The notes under the pieces: model-generated | Told to the model about the DNA's origin: nothing | The model's database searches: none | What the model saw: the letters and a program-made list of their open reading frames with translations, nothing else | DNA from: Hermodice carunculata | Lineage: Eukaryota > Annelida > Polychaeta > Eunicida > Amphinomidae | DNA: 64,000 bases | Direction: 5' to 3' | Assembly (NCBI GenBank): GCA_964020975.1 | Contig: OZ026627.1 | Span: forward strand, 27,984,595 to 28,048,594 | Made by a program: the position numbers and the translations under genes | Shown here: piece after piece, positions 1 to 12,337 of the stretch | How positions within the stretch are numbered: position 1 is the stretch's first letter | Layout of the letters: each line of letters begins with the position of its first letter

Positions 1-48
1 CACTGTCATACCAGCTATAAAAAGTTTCGAACAGTGGTAATATATTAT

Positions 49-171
49 GGTGGTTTTTCTCTGAGTTCTTCAGTTTCCTCCACCACAGACAAGGTAGGAT
101 GTATACGCCAACATCTGTGCCATGGAGAATGACTCGATAAGTCAATGCTTGACTTCATGCACAATCCATGT
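49..171 (+). mobile_element. 3' fragment of the tRNA-derived SINE
   Basis: This stretch matches the 3' half of the SINE at 47.67-47.91 kb: both share the block CCTCCACCACAGACAAGGTA and then a 'caacatctgt', 'gactc(g/a)ataagtcaatg' and 'cacaatccatg' series in the same order. The tRNA-like head with its A and B boxes is missing, so this is a 5'-truncated copy, as expected for target-primed insertion. The bases at 172-404 are AT-rich and hold nothing I recognise. Confidence 0.6.
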
Positions 172-404
172 AAAACCAATATGTCTATACTTTTTATACC
201 TGTGAGTTAAAAAAAAAAGCTGTATTCTAGCAGTTTTTGAAACTGCACGAGGGGATATATTTTCACTAATTGGAAATAATTTTTCAACCAGATTTTTCAA
301 CTGTTAAATAATTGTGAAAAGTTTCTGATGAAAGTCCAACATGTAGAGTGAACGCTGTTGTAACTAGAGTAGCAACCCAGAGAGGCACAGGTGTCCAACG
401 CATA

Positions 405-643
405 TTAACTCATTCCATACTATGGTCACAGGTCTTGGTCAGTGGTTCTGGCACTGCCTGGCAAGTGATGCTGCAGCTGCCCTTGCATGACTTGCCAGGC
501 AGTGCCAGAACCACTGACTTACGACTATAGGCATATTGGTACTTGAACAAATGCTCTTTTCATGAAGATTTTAAATATGCAATTGTCATCTTAAATCTAG
601 GTAAATATAGGGAAATATCAGGGACTGGTATGGAATGAATTAA
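405..643. mobile_element. TTAA-flanked hairpin MITE, family A, copy 1
   Basis: The element starts TTAACTCATTCCATA and ends GGTATGGAATGAATTAA, so it has inverted ends of about 13 bp and a TTAA at each border. TTAA target duplication is typical of piggyBac-type transposons. A long internal palindrome runs over roughly 435-525 (arms reading GTCAGTGGTTCTGGCACTGC and its complement). The second copy at 28546-28796 agrees over its whole length. It is non-coding; the short reading frames across it are incidental. Confidence 0.8.
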
Positions 644-1093
644 GAATTTTATATTCTCTCAGAGGAGCGTGGTGGCACTTGGGACTCATGAGTTGGTGTG
701 CCAAAGAGTGTCTCTACCTTGCAATCGTCTGCTCTGTGTGTGCGCGAAGGCCAAGAGGAACATTCCATTGGAAAAGTGAGCCTGCCCCCACAGGCACAAG
801 CTGTCAAGGTCTGCCCCCACCTGAACAGCTGTCAAAATTGGCTCAATTTAGGTCTTGTCACTGGCGTGATGATTCCATGTCAATATTTGAACATGCAATG
901 ATTGGTTACATTTGCATTTGTGACATTTTGATACTATGAAGAAAAAAGTATAACTTACGTCTTTCTTTTTTTTTTTTTTTTTGCCAGAAGTTCAAAATTC
1001 TAAATGCCATTTTAGGAGCTTCGTACTAGAAGAAAGTTGTCCAAAATAAAAGTATAAAGTTAAAATGTCAGTAAAACAAGAACCTTTCCATTT

Positions 1094-1133
<40 letters not shown>

Positions 1134-1139
1134 TTATTT

Positions 1140-1313
1140 CAGTGAAAACTCATTATAATGACACCATCTGTTCCCATAGAAATGTGTCAGATAACTGAAT
1201 ATGTCAAGCAAATGAATCGAACAACAAAGAAAATGAACTTTTACCATTCAAAACTTGTGTGATTATAATGAATATTTCAGATATCTGAGTGGTGTTATAA
1301 TGAGGTTTCACTG
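1140..1313. mobile_element. MITE with CAGTGAAA-type inverted ends (Tc1/mariner-like)
   Basis: The left end reads CAGTGAAAACTCATTATAA and the right end is its near-complement TTATAATGAGGTTTCACTG, giving inverted ends of more than 20 bp with a T-rich left flank and TA on the right flank. This 'acagtgaaacctc' type of end is common in short non-autonomous Tc1/mariner-like elements. The interior has no coding signal. Poly-T runs at 967-982 and 1098-1130 lie just upstream. Confidence 0.6.
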
Positions 1314-1423
1314 TATATCTGGTATCTGAAGGCATGGGGACCCCTGGGGAGATCATACAGGGGCCTTTGAGAAAGCTTTGGCTCTGGCACATAAACAAGA
1401 GTTTGCCCAAGCAAATATAGAAT

Positions 1424-1559
1424 TCCACATGGCTCTGTCATGGGGAATGGATTAAGGCAGCACAAGTTTTAAAACCATTCACTGCGAGACTTTGGCGAGC
1501 AGTGAATGGTTTGAAATGAGTGCTGTCTAAATCTATTCCCCATGACCCAGCCATGTGGA
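1424..1559. repeat. 136-bp foldback: inverted repeat with about 60-nt arms
   Basis: The left arm begins TCCACATGGCTCTGTCATGG and the right arm ends in the near-complement CATGACCCAGCCATGTGGA. The arms converge on CCATTCACTGC / GCAGTGAATGG around a loop of about 11-14 nt. Roughly nine in ten positions pair. No target duplication is obvious, so it may be a foldback element or a solo hairpin MITE. Confidence 0.75.
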
Positions 1560-1689
1560 TTTTTTTTTCTCCCATAGAGCATTAAATCGTATGTTTTTGT
1601 CAAAAACGTACTTGGTGTAGCATGCTTGCAGCAGTCATTTCAATTCCCATTTTGTTCACTTTCAACATTGCGTTGCTAAGGTATGTCAC

Positions 1690-2492
1690 TCAAGAAACAA
1701 CAACCAATAGGAATCTCTCTTTTATTTCATTTCGGCCATAAAATCGTTCGATACATATGTTGGGAACAATTGTGTTTCCTCGTGGGTAACTACGGGAGAC
1801 AGTAGAATATTCCATGTCTCCAGCCTTGTTCCTTTGAGCAAAGCCCCAAGTCCTTCTTGTTCCACCCAAGAGACTGGAACTGATTTGACAAGGTGGAAGT
1901 CCATACCACTGGCCCAAGTGGAGATGTTATCTGATATATACCACTGGTTTGCATCTTCTGGGCAAGTTGCGGTTGACCCACATCAACCAGTTTGTGGTGA
2001 GGAAGAGAGGGGCCCACAACTCTTGGCTTGCGTGGAGTCCCAGAGTGCTCAGCGGTGTAGGTAGTGGATCAAGGGCAATGGCTATGAAACAGCAAAGATG
2101 CTGCAGCTTCCCCCATGACCAGAGATTCTGTACTGGGAGAGCTCAATGGGAAGACATGAGAACTCAACTGGGAGCGAGATCCCTCATGGAAGAAAATCAT
2201 TGCTTCTGTGCATACTCCCACGAGGGGTTGGTAGTTGCCTTTGGAGTTGTCTGCAGGCAGATTGACATGTTAAACAACAGCCAGCTGTACCCTTATCACA
2301 CATAGGAGTCTCTGGGGCAGCCAATGAAGAATGCTACCCCACAAGAGCTTCATAGTCAGATGACAGTCATGGGATGTTCTTCATGCTCCCAGAAAGTGGT
2401 TATGGTGGTGGCTTAGGACAGGCAAAATCCTTCAAAGTCTAAGAGAAAACCGAGCTGGCCTCATGCACCTTTTGGAGTTTGAGGCAATTTGC
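1690..2492. other. gene-free stretch, no recognised content
   Basis: Overlapping short reading frames on both strands have no domain, no codon pattern and no splice context I can support. I see no repeat structure here. The segment ends where a TTAA MITE begins. Confidence 0.4.
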
Positions 2493-2870
2493 TTAAACCT
2501 TTCCCCCTCAAACCGGCCAAAACCGGCTGGTGGTCAAATGTCGTCTGCTTCAACGTTTTCAACTAATTTCAACAGTGATGAAAAACAGTTTGACTGAGAA
2601 TTGCAGATGAGACCTATCAAGATCACGTACCCCAGGTCAACAGCTTTCCTTGGCATGGGTTGGGCACTTAAATGTTAAAGAAAACCCATCTGTATGCAGT
2701 TTTCCATTTGAACATAATATATATACAGGAGAGGTTATAATGCCACAGAAAGGTTAGTTCACAGGGCTTGTTATGTACCGGAGAGGTTATAAGGCCACAG
2801 AAAGGTTAGTGCCCAACCCATGCCAAGGAAAGCTGTTGACTCAGTCTCAATTCAAGGGGGGAAGAGTTAA
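2493..2870. mobile_element. TTAA MITE family B, split by a satellite insertion
   Basis: The left half begins TTAAACCTTTCCCCCT and runs to the motif CAACAGCTTTCCTTGGCATG near 2660. The right half resumes at about 2803 with GCCCAACCCATGCCAAGGAA and ends at AAGAGTTAA. Complete copies elsewhere (34736-34975) join these halves directly, so about 130 bp at 2670-2802 is an insert. The insert carries two units of the 52-bp repeat that also forms the array at 3631-3992. Confidence 0.75.
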
Positions 2871-3592
2871 TGTCACAAAAGTTCCAAGAAGTGGATGCAA
2901 AGCAAACAAGGGCTTATCATGTGTGAGAAGGCAACAGCCATGGCCTGCCTCCTGAGCCATGGCAGCACACACTCCAGCTGTTAGCTGCGGCTTGTGCAGA
3001 AAGTGTGGTCAAGTCAAACCTGTCCGAGTAGGCACCTCCACTAAATGGGCTCTGTTGCCTGGCCCAGTCCCCTATACTTCCCATGTTAATGGACCGTCGC
3101 TAAGTGGGCACTTTTACCCGGTCTCAAGGGTGCCCACTTTACACAGGTCTTTACTGTATTTCCATTAGATTCTACCCCTCAAGACAGGCCACCTCTCTTA
3201 TATGGCCACTTTTTGGCTGCATTCGTTGTGGCCATGTATCATATACTCAGAGGTGGTGGCACACTTCAGACATCTGACTTCACTTTGGCAGACTGATTCG
3301 CTCTTCCAGCAACAAGATAGGCTGTAACACACAGAGAAATACCAGCCCTTCTGATCATCGTGGCTGAACTGCCTCAAGGGGTCAAGTAATTGGTGCAGAG
3401 ATGTCATTACAACTAATAATAGCAAGAACTCTGGTCAAGGGTAGCACCTCAGGTATCGTTCATGTCGAAGTTGAACATGGAGCTTCCAGTGTCTTGGTCC
3501 CTACACTTTGATGCCTTGAAAAAAGGAACTGGTTATTGCATGCCTCAAAATGTCTCAAAAAGATGCTCATAATGCCTTCAAAGTCAGTTTTT

Positions 3593-3624
3593 ATAACACA
3601 CACACACACACCCCCCCCCCCCCC
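3593..3624. repeat. (CA)n followed by poly-C
   Basis: A simple CA tract of about nine units passes directly into a run of fourteen C. It borders the 52-bp satellite array that follows. Confidence 0.9.
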
Positions 3625-3630
3625 GAAATA

Positions 3631-3992
3631 TGCTGGTTGTAGTGCCACAGAAACATTGGGTCAGAGGGTTTGTTGTTATGGACCAAAAGGTGCTGGTTAT
3701 AATGGGACAGAAAGGTTAGTTCAAAGGGCTTGTTATGTACAGGAGAGGTTATAAAGCCACAGAAAGGTTAGTTCACAGGGCTTGTTGTGTACCGGAGAGG
3801 TTATAAAGCCACAGAAAGGTTAGTTCACAGGTAAAGGTAATTCATGTTGCGTGTTACATATGAAAGAGGTGCTGATTATGATGTAGTAGGGCTTGATATG
3901 GACCAAACAGGTGCTCAGAGGCTTGTTATACTGTAGCAAAAAGGTGCTGGTCATAATAGTGCAGACTGGTGTTCATGGGCTTGTTCAGACAC
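3631..3992 (+). repeat. degenerate tandem array, unit about 52 bp
   Basis: The unit contains GGTTATAA(A/T)GCCACAGAAA, then GGTTAGTTCACAGGGCTTGT and a TGTACCGGAGA-type end. The central units (3740-3830) are nearly identical and the outer units drift. The same unit sits inside the split MITE at 2670-2802. Confidence 0.8.
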
Positions 3993-6929
3993 CATGCAAT
4001 ACCTATCCACAAAACTGATGGGACAGATTTTGGGACAAAGTTAACACAAAAATAAGTCATTATTAACGTGAACTTACATTATATCTGTGTCCCCATGATT
4101 TTCAAAATTTGTGGAATGTTTCCACAATATTTAAAAAATGGATGGACAGATCCTGCTCAAAGTCAGCAAGGTACCTCAATAAGATAAATTCATGAGGGTT
4201 CTCCTGCACTGGGACTTGTTTCTCTGTCAGTGTGGCCTGTTAGCTTGCTTTTTTTGCAAGGGATCATGCATCGCCTATAGTTTGGTCCTATTTTAGCTCA
4301 GCTGACCATATGTTCCAAAGCTTGCATGATCACTCATCTGTCCCTCCACCCATTTGCATGCCCATTCATAAACTTTTTGCCTATGAATGCAGTACAGTCT
4401 TCCAGTTAGGTCCACTCAACTAGAAGAGCTTACAGAATGCACACAAATCTAGGTTGGCTCATGTTGGTAGGCTAGCTACGTTTTACGTAAAATATGGGTC
4501 ATAAATGTGAAAGTTGTGGAGCCCTACTGCAGCTTTAACTTTTTGGTGGATCTTCATGAAGATAAGTGGGATTATGGAGGAAATCAAGATCTCCGTAGCT
4601 TATGATGCTAGTAAGGTCTCATTGTGCAGCGTGTCATATGAGCATGTTGCACTCCATCTGTTTAAATTCCTCTAATTACAGGATTGCAGAACACCAGGCT
4701 GTGGGCCATTTGTTCCTTCACCATAATACATGACAATGCCTCCCAGACCCGAAGGAGGTGTATTAGAAAAGGCATCATGCTTGAACGCAGCGTATCATAG
4801 ATGATATTTATTGGCTCCTAACATGCAAGGGGTCGATATATACAGTCAGCAGATGACCCCTGTGGATTTATAAAATGCATGCATGTACACCAATATTTTT
4901 ATGCGCGAAGAACAGGTAGGTAGATCAAATATCTTGCAATCAATAACGCAAGAATGGCCGTACCTATTGGTTTCACAACTCTTAAGTTCGAGGATCGTGG
5001 TCAATAAATAACTGCTATTGATTGTGATGTCAGCAGGACAATCGCTGCCCGTGACCTTGATAGTAAAATGGGCGTCCAATCAATAGATAGGAGAGATCAA
5101 AAGGAGCAATTTTATATATGTATTTGACTTAATACACAACCCAATACACAAGTATCCTGTAGGCTGGAGCTGTGTATTCCCATCAGATTCTATGATGACA
5201 AATTTTATATGCTTGAAACATTGACTGGGATCCAACCTGGGATTTGAGGGAAAATCCAGGGTTGGATATTATCTTAGATGTATCCCTAAGTGTTTGTTTA
5301 TGCTAGTTTATCTGATAAGGCGAATAATTAGTGCCCTGTACTTGCTGGTACTTTGATTTTATCTTGAAGAGAAAGTAGTTTCCTTTGTTGTCACTATGGG
5401 AGGTACTTTTTTTAATCAATCAGTGTTTACAATCACTGTTAATAATTATGAGATAACAGGTTCACAAAAGGAACCTTCGCTTGCTGCAAAGTGCTTCAAG
5501 GTAGCTGTTTTCAGCATAATGTTAAAGTAACACACAATACGTCAAATAGTTTTGCAGCAAAAGTAACCAAATTTACAGGAGTATTTTAACTGTATACAGC
5601 CATTTACCACAAGACAGTTGGTGTTTCTAGATGGCATAGTTTTTGAGTTATATGCTTGTAGGTGCAAATTATAATGGAAAAGAAACACACATACCAAGCC
5701 CACCTGTCTGCAGAGGCCTCTGCTGGGAATGCGCATGTTTTATCATGCACTAGTATATGACCTCTTGATTTTGGGGTCATCAGGTCAAAGATCAAGGTCA
5801 TAATGACAAAGATTCCTACCAACTGGTGTCCAAAGAATAACTCGACAGCTCGTATTGACTTAAACGCCATCTACTGGCCTGCAACAGGGTGGGGGCATAT
5901 ATGTTGACCACACTGTATTCTGAAACATGCCCGATAAAAATATCATTACATTGTATTGCGGGAAATAGCTGAAAATTAGATTTTAATGGAACATACTCAT
6001 ACTGTTCTATGTAAATAATTTATGACTGCTTTTAACACCACATCCCATATGCAGGTGATGTGATGAAGGAATTGTTTGCTGTAATGTATTTCAAGGGGAG
6101 GTGACGTATGTCGTACATTACGCGCTGTTCCACATGTAGTGTGGAAACAGCCAAACTCCATGCATAATTTCCACTGAATTAAACACTTTCCCTGTGAATT
6201 AAGACCTGAGTTTAAGAGTGAGTCAACTCCTTTCCTTGCCATGGGTTTGGCAATGAGAGCCCATGTCATGCTAAGAAAAGCACTTGGCCTGGGATAGGAT
6301 ACCTGTGGAAGTTTGGTCTACAAATCTCATTCAAATTGGTTTTCATTAGTGTTGAAATTGCTCAACATGTTAAGCCACAGACATATATAACTCCCAGGTA
6401 GTTTTGGCCAGATAAAAAACGCAAATGGTTTTGGTTTGCTTAATACATTCATGCAAGTGATTAAAAAATGTTCTATGTTAGTTTGCCTGCTGGTCAGACC
6501 TCAATTGCCTGTTGTTTCTTTAAAGGGTGTTGAAGATGTCTTGATACCAAATGAGCCAAGAGGAAACTCAAGCTGGTCAGCTAAATGGACCAAGTTGTTG
6601 TGCGAGTGGAGAGGCGTGTCATTAGATTTCCTGCCTGGTCACCTTGATAGAGATATAAATCGAGCAATAAATTCTCTAATGTAAAAGACAAGCGTCCAAT
6701 CAATTGGATGTATGTGGCAGAAATTGGTGCTCATCTGAAGTACAGAAAGGAGAAAAAGTTCAAACAAATAAAGCATCCAAAACAAACGATTTTTGAGAAT
6801 CGAGTCAAAACCTGTTGTGTGCGTATCGCTGAGTTACTACTGAACGTAGGAGTCCAAAGAATGCAAGGATCACAAATTAACACACTGGAACACAAGGCAC
6901 GAAGTAGTTGGTAGCCCTCACTGCACCAA
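3993..6929. other. gene-free stretch; partial long-repeat 5' end near 4293
   Basis: Around 4293 the text ATTTTAGCTCAGCTGACCAT matches the 5' terminus of the long repeat family described at 48.03 kb, but the copy decays after a few hundred bases. Near 5160 and 5670 there are fragments resembling the ends of the MITE at 17307-17510 (GTGTATTCCCAT). The ORF at 6436-6684 (82 codons) has no domain I recognise. The rest is unremarkable AT-rich DNA. Confidence 0.35.
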
Positions 6930-7160
6930 TTAACCCTTTCTCCCTTGAATTAAGACTGACTCAGTGGCTTTTCTTGGCATGGGTTGGGTGCTAAGTGCCC
7001 GACCCATGCCAAGGGAAGCTGTTGAAATGTGGCATGTGATCTTGATAGTTCTTGGCTATAATTCTCAGTTCAATTGTTTTTTATTACTGTTGAAATTAGT
7101 TGAAGCAAGCGACATTTGACCACCATCCGGTTTCAATCAGTTTTAGGGTGAAGGGGTTAA
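6930..7160. mobile_element. TTAA MITE family B, complete copy
   Basis: The ends TTAACCCTTTCTCCCTT and GGGTGAAGGGGTTAA are inverted and bordered by TTAA on both sides. An off-centre palindrome (about 6976-7025) is built from GGCATGGGTTGGG and CCGACCCATGCC. Orientation is opposite to the copies at 22820 and 34736, since the hairpin lies near the left end. A decayed hairpin fragment of the same family follows at about 7270-7335. Confidence 0.8.
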
Positions 7161-8049
7161 CACTGCCCTGCGTAAAAGCATCTGGATGTTAATTGACATC
7201 TGTTTTAATGTATTTATGTAAATTTCACGTGAAAAGAAAACAGTTCTGCTGAGATGTGCTGATAAGACTGACAACATGCCCAAGGTCAACAGCTTTCCTT
7301 GCACCCCATCCTGTGCCAAGGAAAGCTATTGAAGTAATCATATTCTAACCATTTCCCAATCACAAAAGTAATGTTTAATTGAGGTGGTTTTGGCATAAAA
7401 TGAATCGTCACATTACCACATTTCTCTTTTATATGAAAGCGCTGCACCTTAAACTGCAGAGGTGTACTTGTACGCTATTGTACACTTATCATATTGTGTC
7501 ACCTTTTTCATGAAAGAATATTTACTTTGTTTCGCTGCCAACAATACCAGTGTCTGTTCACAGAGTGGTGGAAGGCAGCCAGAACTCCTCTGGAGTCGGA
7601 GCTGGCACCAAAACAGTGATTGTTTTCATTGTAAACTGCCGGACCTATTAGCTGCAATGAGAGCACGTTTGACAGCTATTTCAGCCATGTCAGAGGATCC
7701 CCAGTGTTGCATGCGACACATACAGTAGGGTCAGGCCAGTCTTTAAATAATGACTGATAAACAGAGAATTGTAGCTTTTTTATCCTTCGGTGTTTATGTG
7801 CAAAATAAAACCGATACAGGTGCTGTGGTAGATGGTGTGTTTAACCACACGCCCTCTGTAATCAGGGCTGGTAGTTTGTTGGATGTTGGGCATGCCCTTC
7901 GTGCCAGAACTGAGACTGCCAACAATGTACCTTGTCAGTGTGCGGGCTTTGATGCTTGTGTGGGCTGTGGGGTGTGCTTCTGTTGGTCATCAATCTTTGG
8001 GAAGGAAGTTAAGTAATCAGGTGTAACTCAATATATGGAGACATTATTA

Positions 8050-9480
8050 CAGTGAGACCTGATTTAATTCAGTGTGTCAGTATGCAAGTATAGGGAGACC
8101 TGCTTTTATTTAGTGTGTCATACAAGTATAGTGAGGCCACGTTATTTCAGGAGAAATTTTTTTTTTTTTAAAAGTGAGACCTGCTTTATGATTTAGTAAT
8201 GTCAGTAGAAAAGTATAGTGAGACCTACTTTAGTTCAATATGTCATTATACAAGAATAGTGAGACCTTCTTTATTTCAGTATACAAGTATAGTGAGACCT
8301 TCTTTATTTCAGTATACAAGTATAGTGAGACCGTCTTTATTTCACCACACAAGTATAGTGAGACCGTCTTTATTTCAGTATACAAGTATAGTGAGACCGT
8401 CTTTATTTCAGTATACAAGTATAGTGAGACCTTCTTTATTTCAGTATACAAGTATAGTGAAACCTTTATTTCAGTATACAAGTATAGTGAGACCGTCTTT
8501 ATTTCAGTATACAAGTATAGTGAGACCGTCTTTATTTCAGTATACAAGTATAGTGAGACCGTCTTTATTTCAGTATACAAGTATAGTGAGACCTTTATTT
8601 CAGTATACAAGTATAGTGAGACCGTCTTTATTTCAGTATACAAGTATAGTGAGACCTTTATTTCAGTATACAAGTATAGTGAGACCTTTATTTCAGTATA
8701 CAAGTATAGTGAGACCTTTATTTCAGTATACAAGTATAGTGAGACCTTTATTTCAGTATACAAGTATAGTGAGACCTTTATTTCAGTATACAAGTATAGT
8801 GAGACCTTTATTTCAGTATACAAGTATAGTGAGGCCACGTTATTTCAGGAGAAATTTTTTTTTTTTTTAAAGTGAGACCTGCTTTATGATTTAGTAATGT
8901 CAGTAGAAAAGTATAGTGAGACCTACTTTAGTTCAATATGTCATTATACAAGAATAGTGAGACCTTCTTTATTTCAGTATACAAGTATAGTGAGACCGTC
9001 TTTATTTCAGTATACAAGTATAGTGAGACCTTTATTTCAGTATACAAGTATAGTGAGACCTTTATTTCAGTATACAAGTATAGTGAGACCTTCTTTATTT
9101 CAGTATACAAGTATAGTGAGACCTTTATTTCAGTATACAAGTATAGTGAGACCTTTTTATTTCAGTATACAAGTATAGTGAGACCTTTTTTATTTCAGTA
9201 TACAAGTATAGTGAGACCTTCTTTATTTCAGCATACAAGTATAGTGAGACCTACTTTATAATATAGGAATGTCAGCATACAAGTATAGTGAGACCTACTT
9301 TATAATATAGGAATGTCAGCATACAAGTATAGTGAGACCTGCTTTATAATATAGGAATGTCAGCATACAAGTATAGTGAGACCTACTTTATGATATAGGA
9401 ATGTCAGCATACAAGTATAGTTAGACCTACTTTATAATATAGGAATGTCAGCATACAAGTATAGTGAGACCTGTTATGAT
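8050..9480. repeat. large minisatellite, 33/30-bp units with a higher-order duplication
   Basis: About forty tandem copies of a unit with the core ACAAGTATAGTGAGACC are present. The main unit is 33 bp (with 'gtcttt' or 'ttcttt') and a shorter 30-bp form lacks three bases. Past 9200 the unit grows to 44 bp by adding a 'tataggaatgtcagc' block. A segment starting GTGAGGCCACGTTATTTCAG recurs at 8131 and 8829, which shows a duplication of about 698 bp. Unit lengths divisible by three keep long reading frames open on both strands; these are not genes. Confidence 0.95.
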
Positions 9481-9679
9481 TCAATATGTCAGGACACAGG
9501 TACAGTGAAACCTTCATTAACTACCACTGTCAAGTCTTTGTTCAGTGTGTACTCATGTGTACCATAAAGTGATTGTCAATGTTCTGAACTGTGGTCATGT
9601 GTACAACTTCCCAAAATGTAACAAAATTGAAACGTGCAAAAGTATGTACCATAATTCTAGGGTCACAAGTCAGCATTTA

Positions 9680-9759
9680 TTAACCCTAGTACTGCTGAAT
9701 TGTTTTTGTAACCTGCATTTTGGACCGTATCAACACAGGCCCTGCAGTACTAGGGTTAA
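9680..9759. mobile_element. 80-bp TTAA MITE
   Basis: The ends TTAACCCTAGTACTGC and GCAGTACTAGGGTTAA are perfect inverted repeats of 16 bp including TTAA on each border. At 80 bp this is an extremely short element with piggyBac-type target preference. Its interior is not shared with families A-C. Confidence 0.8.
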
Positions 9760-9839
9760 AGTGACCTCTAGATGGTGGCTCAAGAACCACTCCATCAGGA
9801 CCAAGAATGAAAATTTCTCATCGTGATAGTCTTTACACA

Positions 9840-12337
9840 GGCAGGGTTGAGCTTGTGCTGGTGAGTGAGATCTAATATCTGAGGCCATAGGACAACCTGT
9901 AAAACTGTTGTGTCTGTGATTTCAGACATATACAAAAATCAAGGTCTTACTTTCCAGTGCTACAGAGGGCGGCTTCAGGGAGGAAGGAACCAGCCACCTT
10001 GAATTTTGCCGTGCTTATACGCGAAAGATCTTGGCTATGGAGAGGGTCCGAGAAAGGACAGATAGATAGAGTGGCTTATATGCTTCAGGAGGTACAAGTG
10101 CTTACTAAGATTTCAGGTGAAAAAGCAGACTCCAGCCTTCGTGCATGCTTCACAAGGCAACACACTGAAGTAGACAATTAGTACAAATAAATGACATATT
10201 GTCAACAGGGCTCAACATTTTAGTATCCATAATTTGCCTGAGCCAATGAAACATTTGTCATTCTGGCAGTTGATGGGTGTACCTTCCCCTTTTTTGTCGG
10301 TTTCAGTCTTGTGGTGCTGATTTTGTTAATGAACAATCATGACCCTGCCATTGAGGTATTTCCTGTCACCAGGTGGCAGCACATACTGGGAGACACCACC
10401 TGGCAACATCGCGTGGTTTGTGAGTTTGCAGGGTTGTTGTTCAAAAGGGGGGAAACAAAAAACACAATTGAGAGAAAGCAGTATACAAACAGTCACTGAA
10501 ATTTTATTGTAAGATGTCTGTGTATAGTCAGGGATACTTGGCATAATAATGCAAATAAGCTGTAATAGAGGAGAGAATAGCAAGTCCGACTGATGCATTT
10601 AGTTTTGCCAAATGAAGCAACATGTGACTACAAATGTACCGTGGTTGTTGGCAGCCTCTATGGGATGGCTGTAACTCTGTCTATTGTCACCCACCACAAC
10701 TGGATACACCCCGGGGATGTTTTTCCAGACAGAATTCGCAGAGCACTACAACTCTTCAGCTTGCAAGTGATTTTGTTGTTTTATTCATTTCATGACAATT
10801 TTCTGACCTTAAGCGTGTACAGTGGTCCCTGTCTTGAGAGACTACCTGTCTTGAAAGACCGCCTCTTCAGGGTCTAGTGCTTACTACTTTTCATCTTATT
10901 CATACCTCCTTTAAGAGATCACCTGTCTGGAAAGACCACAGTTTGGTCGTCCATAGGAGTGATCTTTCATGCTAGGTGTCTCTGTGTACTGTTATTGGAA
11001 TTGTAGACTTTAATTCATCATTAAGAGAGGTCTGATTCAATTACCAACATCAGGGTTTTTTTCCCAAAAAGTCCAATAGCCCTAGAAATTCTTGGGCTTC
11101 ACAACAGGAATAAGCTCTTTAAAATTGGTCTGTCATAATTAAAAAGAGGATAGAGCTTTAAGTTCAATTTTGCTATATCGGGCAAGCCCCCCTACTGTCA
11201 AAAATTTATGGGGGGGAACCTGCAAAATGCAGTCAAAAGTTCGTAGTTATTTGCATTACCTGGGAGATCATGGTTCCGTCACCACAAGGTTCAATCAAGC
11301 TTCCTTTATCATCTGTAGGCAATGCAAATTCCGCTGACAAAGGCTTATAGAACTATAGTACATGGAGAGAGCTGGGTGAACTAGTTACTGTGTGGACAAT
11401 AATGTAGAGGAACTTCATTCACCAGTAGTAAAAGACTTGCAAAGTTAGGAAACATTTTGCTGCTGGTAAAAATACTTCAGGGTAAAATACTTAGTTTGTT
11501 ATCTAATAGAGATTTTTTATTGAGTAGTAATTAATTGTAGGGAAATAATTTGTAGTTCATAGTTGATAAATAAGATAAAAGGTCAGAACTGTAATTTCTT
11601 TTCTTGAGAGGCTAACCCCTACGAAATACCACCTGACTCAAGAGACTGTTTTTACTATGTCTGCAACGGAATCCTTGCACGTTTTCCCCCAGTAAAAGAT
11701 GATCTGTTTGTACAGATCAGTTTAGACCCGCTTTAAGGATGGCGGGGCAATAGGTAAACTTGAAGGTTGACTTTTAAGGTTGACCACCAAGGCACAGGTC
11801 ATTTGAGTCAAATCCTTGTTGTGGCCAGGATGCTTGTATTTGACTGGGCGTCTTTGGTTGATAGGAATTATGCGACTGTGTGGTTATTGATTGAGTTAAA
11901 TCTAAAGCTGAAAACATAATAGACACAATCCGTCTGATCTGTGCTATATATGATTCATCGTCTGTTATGTCATACATGTACATCAGAGAGGAAAATCGGG
12001 TCCTTTGTTGTGCGAGCTGACTCAAGTTTGGCGCCATCAACCAGAAGAATTGTTCAAGTCATGCATCAGACGTGATGGTTAAGTCTGTCATGTTTCAGCC
12101 GTGTATTTCCATTAAGAGACATGGTTAGAATACCTGGTACAACAAATGTTGTGTTGAATGATGCACAAAAAAAGTTTGCTCTGGTGTTTTGGTATTTTAG
12201 CAGAAATATCAGCCGAAAAGGTGTAGTGATACATAATATTGTGAAGTCCAGGGGGTTAAATCCTTGTTAGATAGTCAGGGAGTATCAAAACTGACTTTAC
12301 CTGATCCCAGCCTGAACAGGCCTGCATGACCAGACCT
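9840..12337. other. gene-free stretch with decayed 'acagtgg' repeats
   Basis: At 10818-10986 a repeat begins TACAGTGGTCCCTGTCTTGA and ends TCTCTGTGTACTGT, in the style of Tc1/mariner-like MITE ends. Scattered fragments with 'gaaagacc' and 'agagact' motifs recur to about 11740. Small ORFs at 9957-10181, 10593-10877 and 11774-12040 (minus) show no domain and no splice frame that I can support. Confidence 0.35.

Noticed and set aside
8199-9261. ORFs of 70-223 codons with YTSIVRPSLFQ or YKYSETVFIS repeats on both strands
   Set aside because: They are reading frames through a 33/30-bp minisatellite; all frames stay open because unit lengths are multiples of three.
8050-9480. CRISPR-like repeat array
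   Set aside because: The repeats are head-to-tail without spacers, and the window is eukaryotic.
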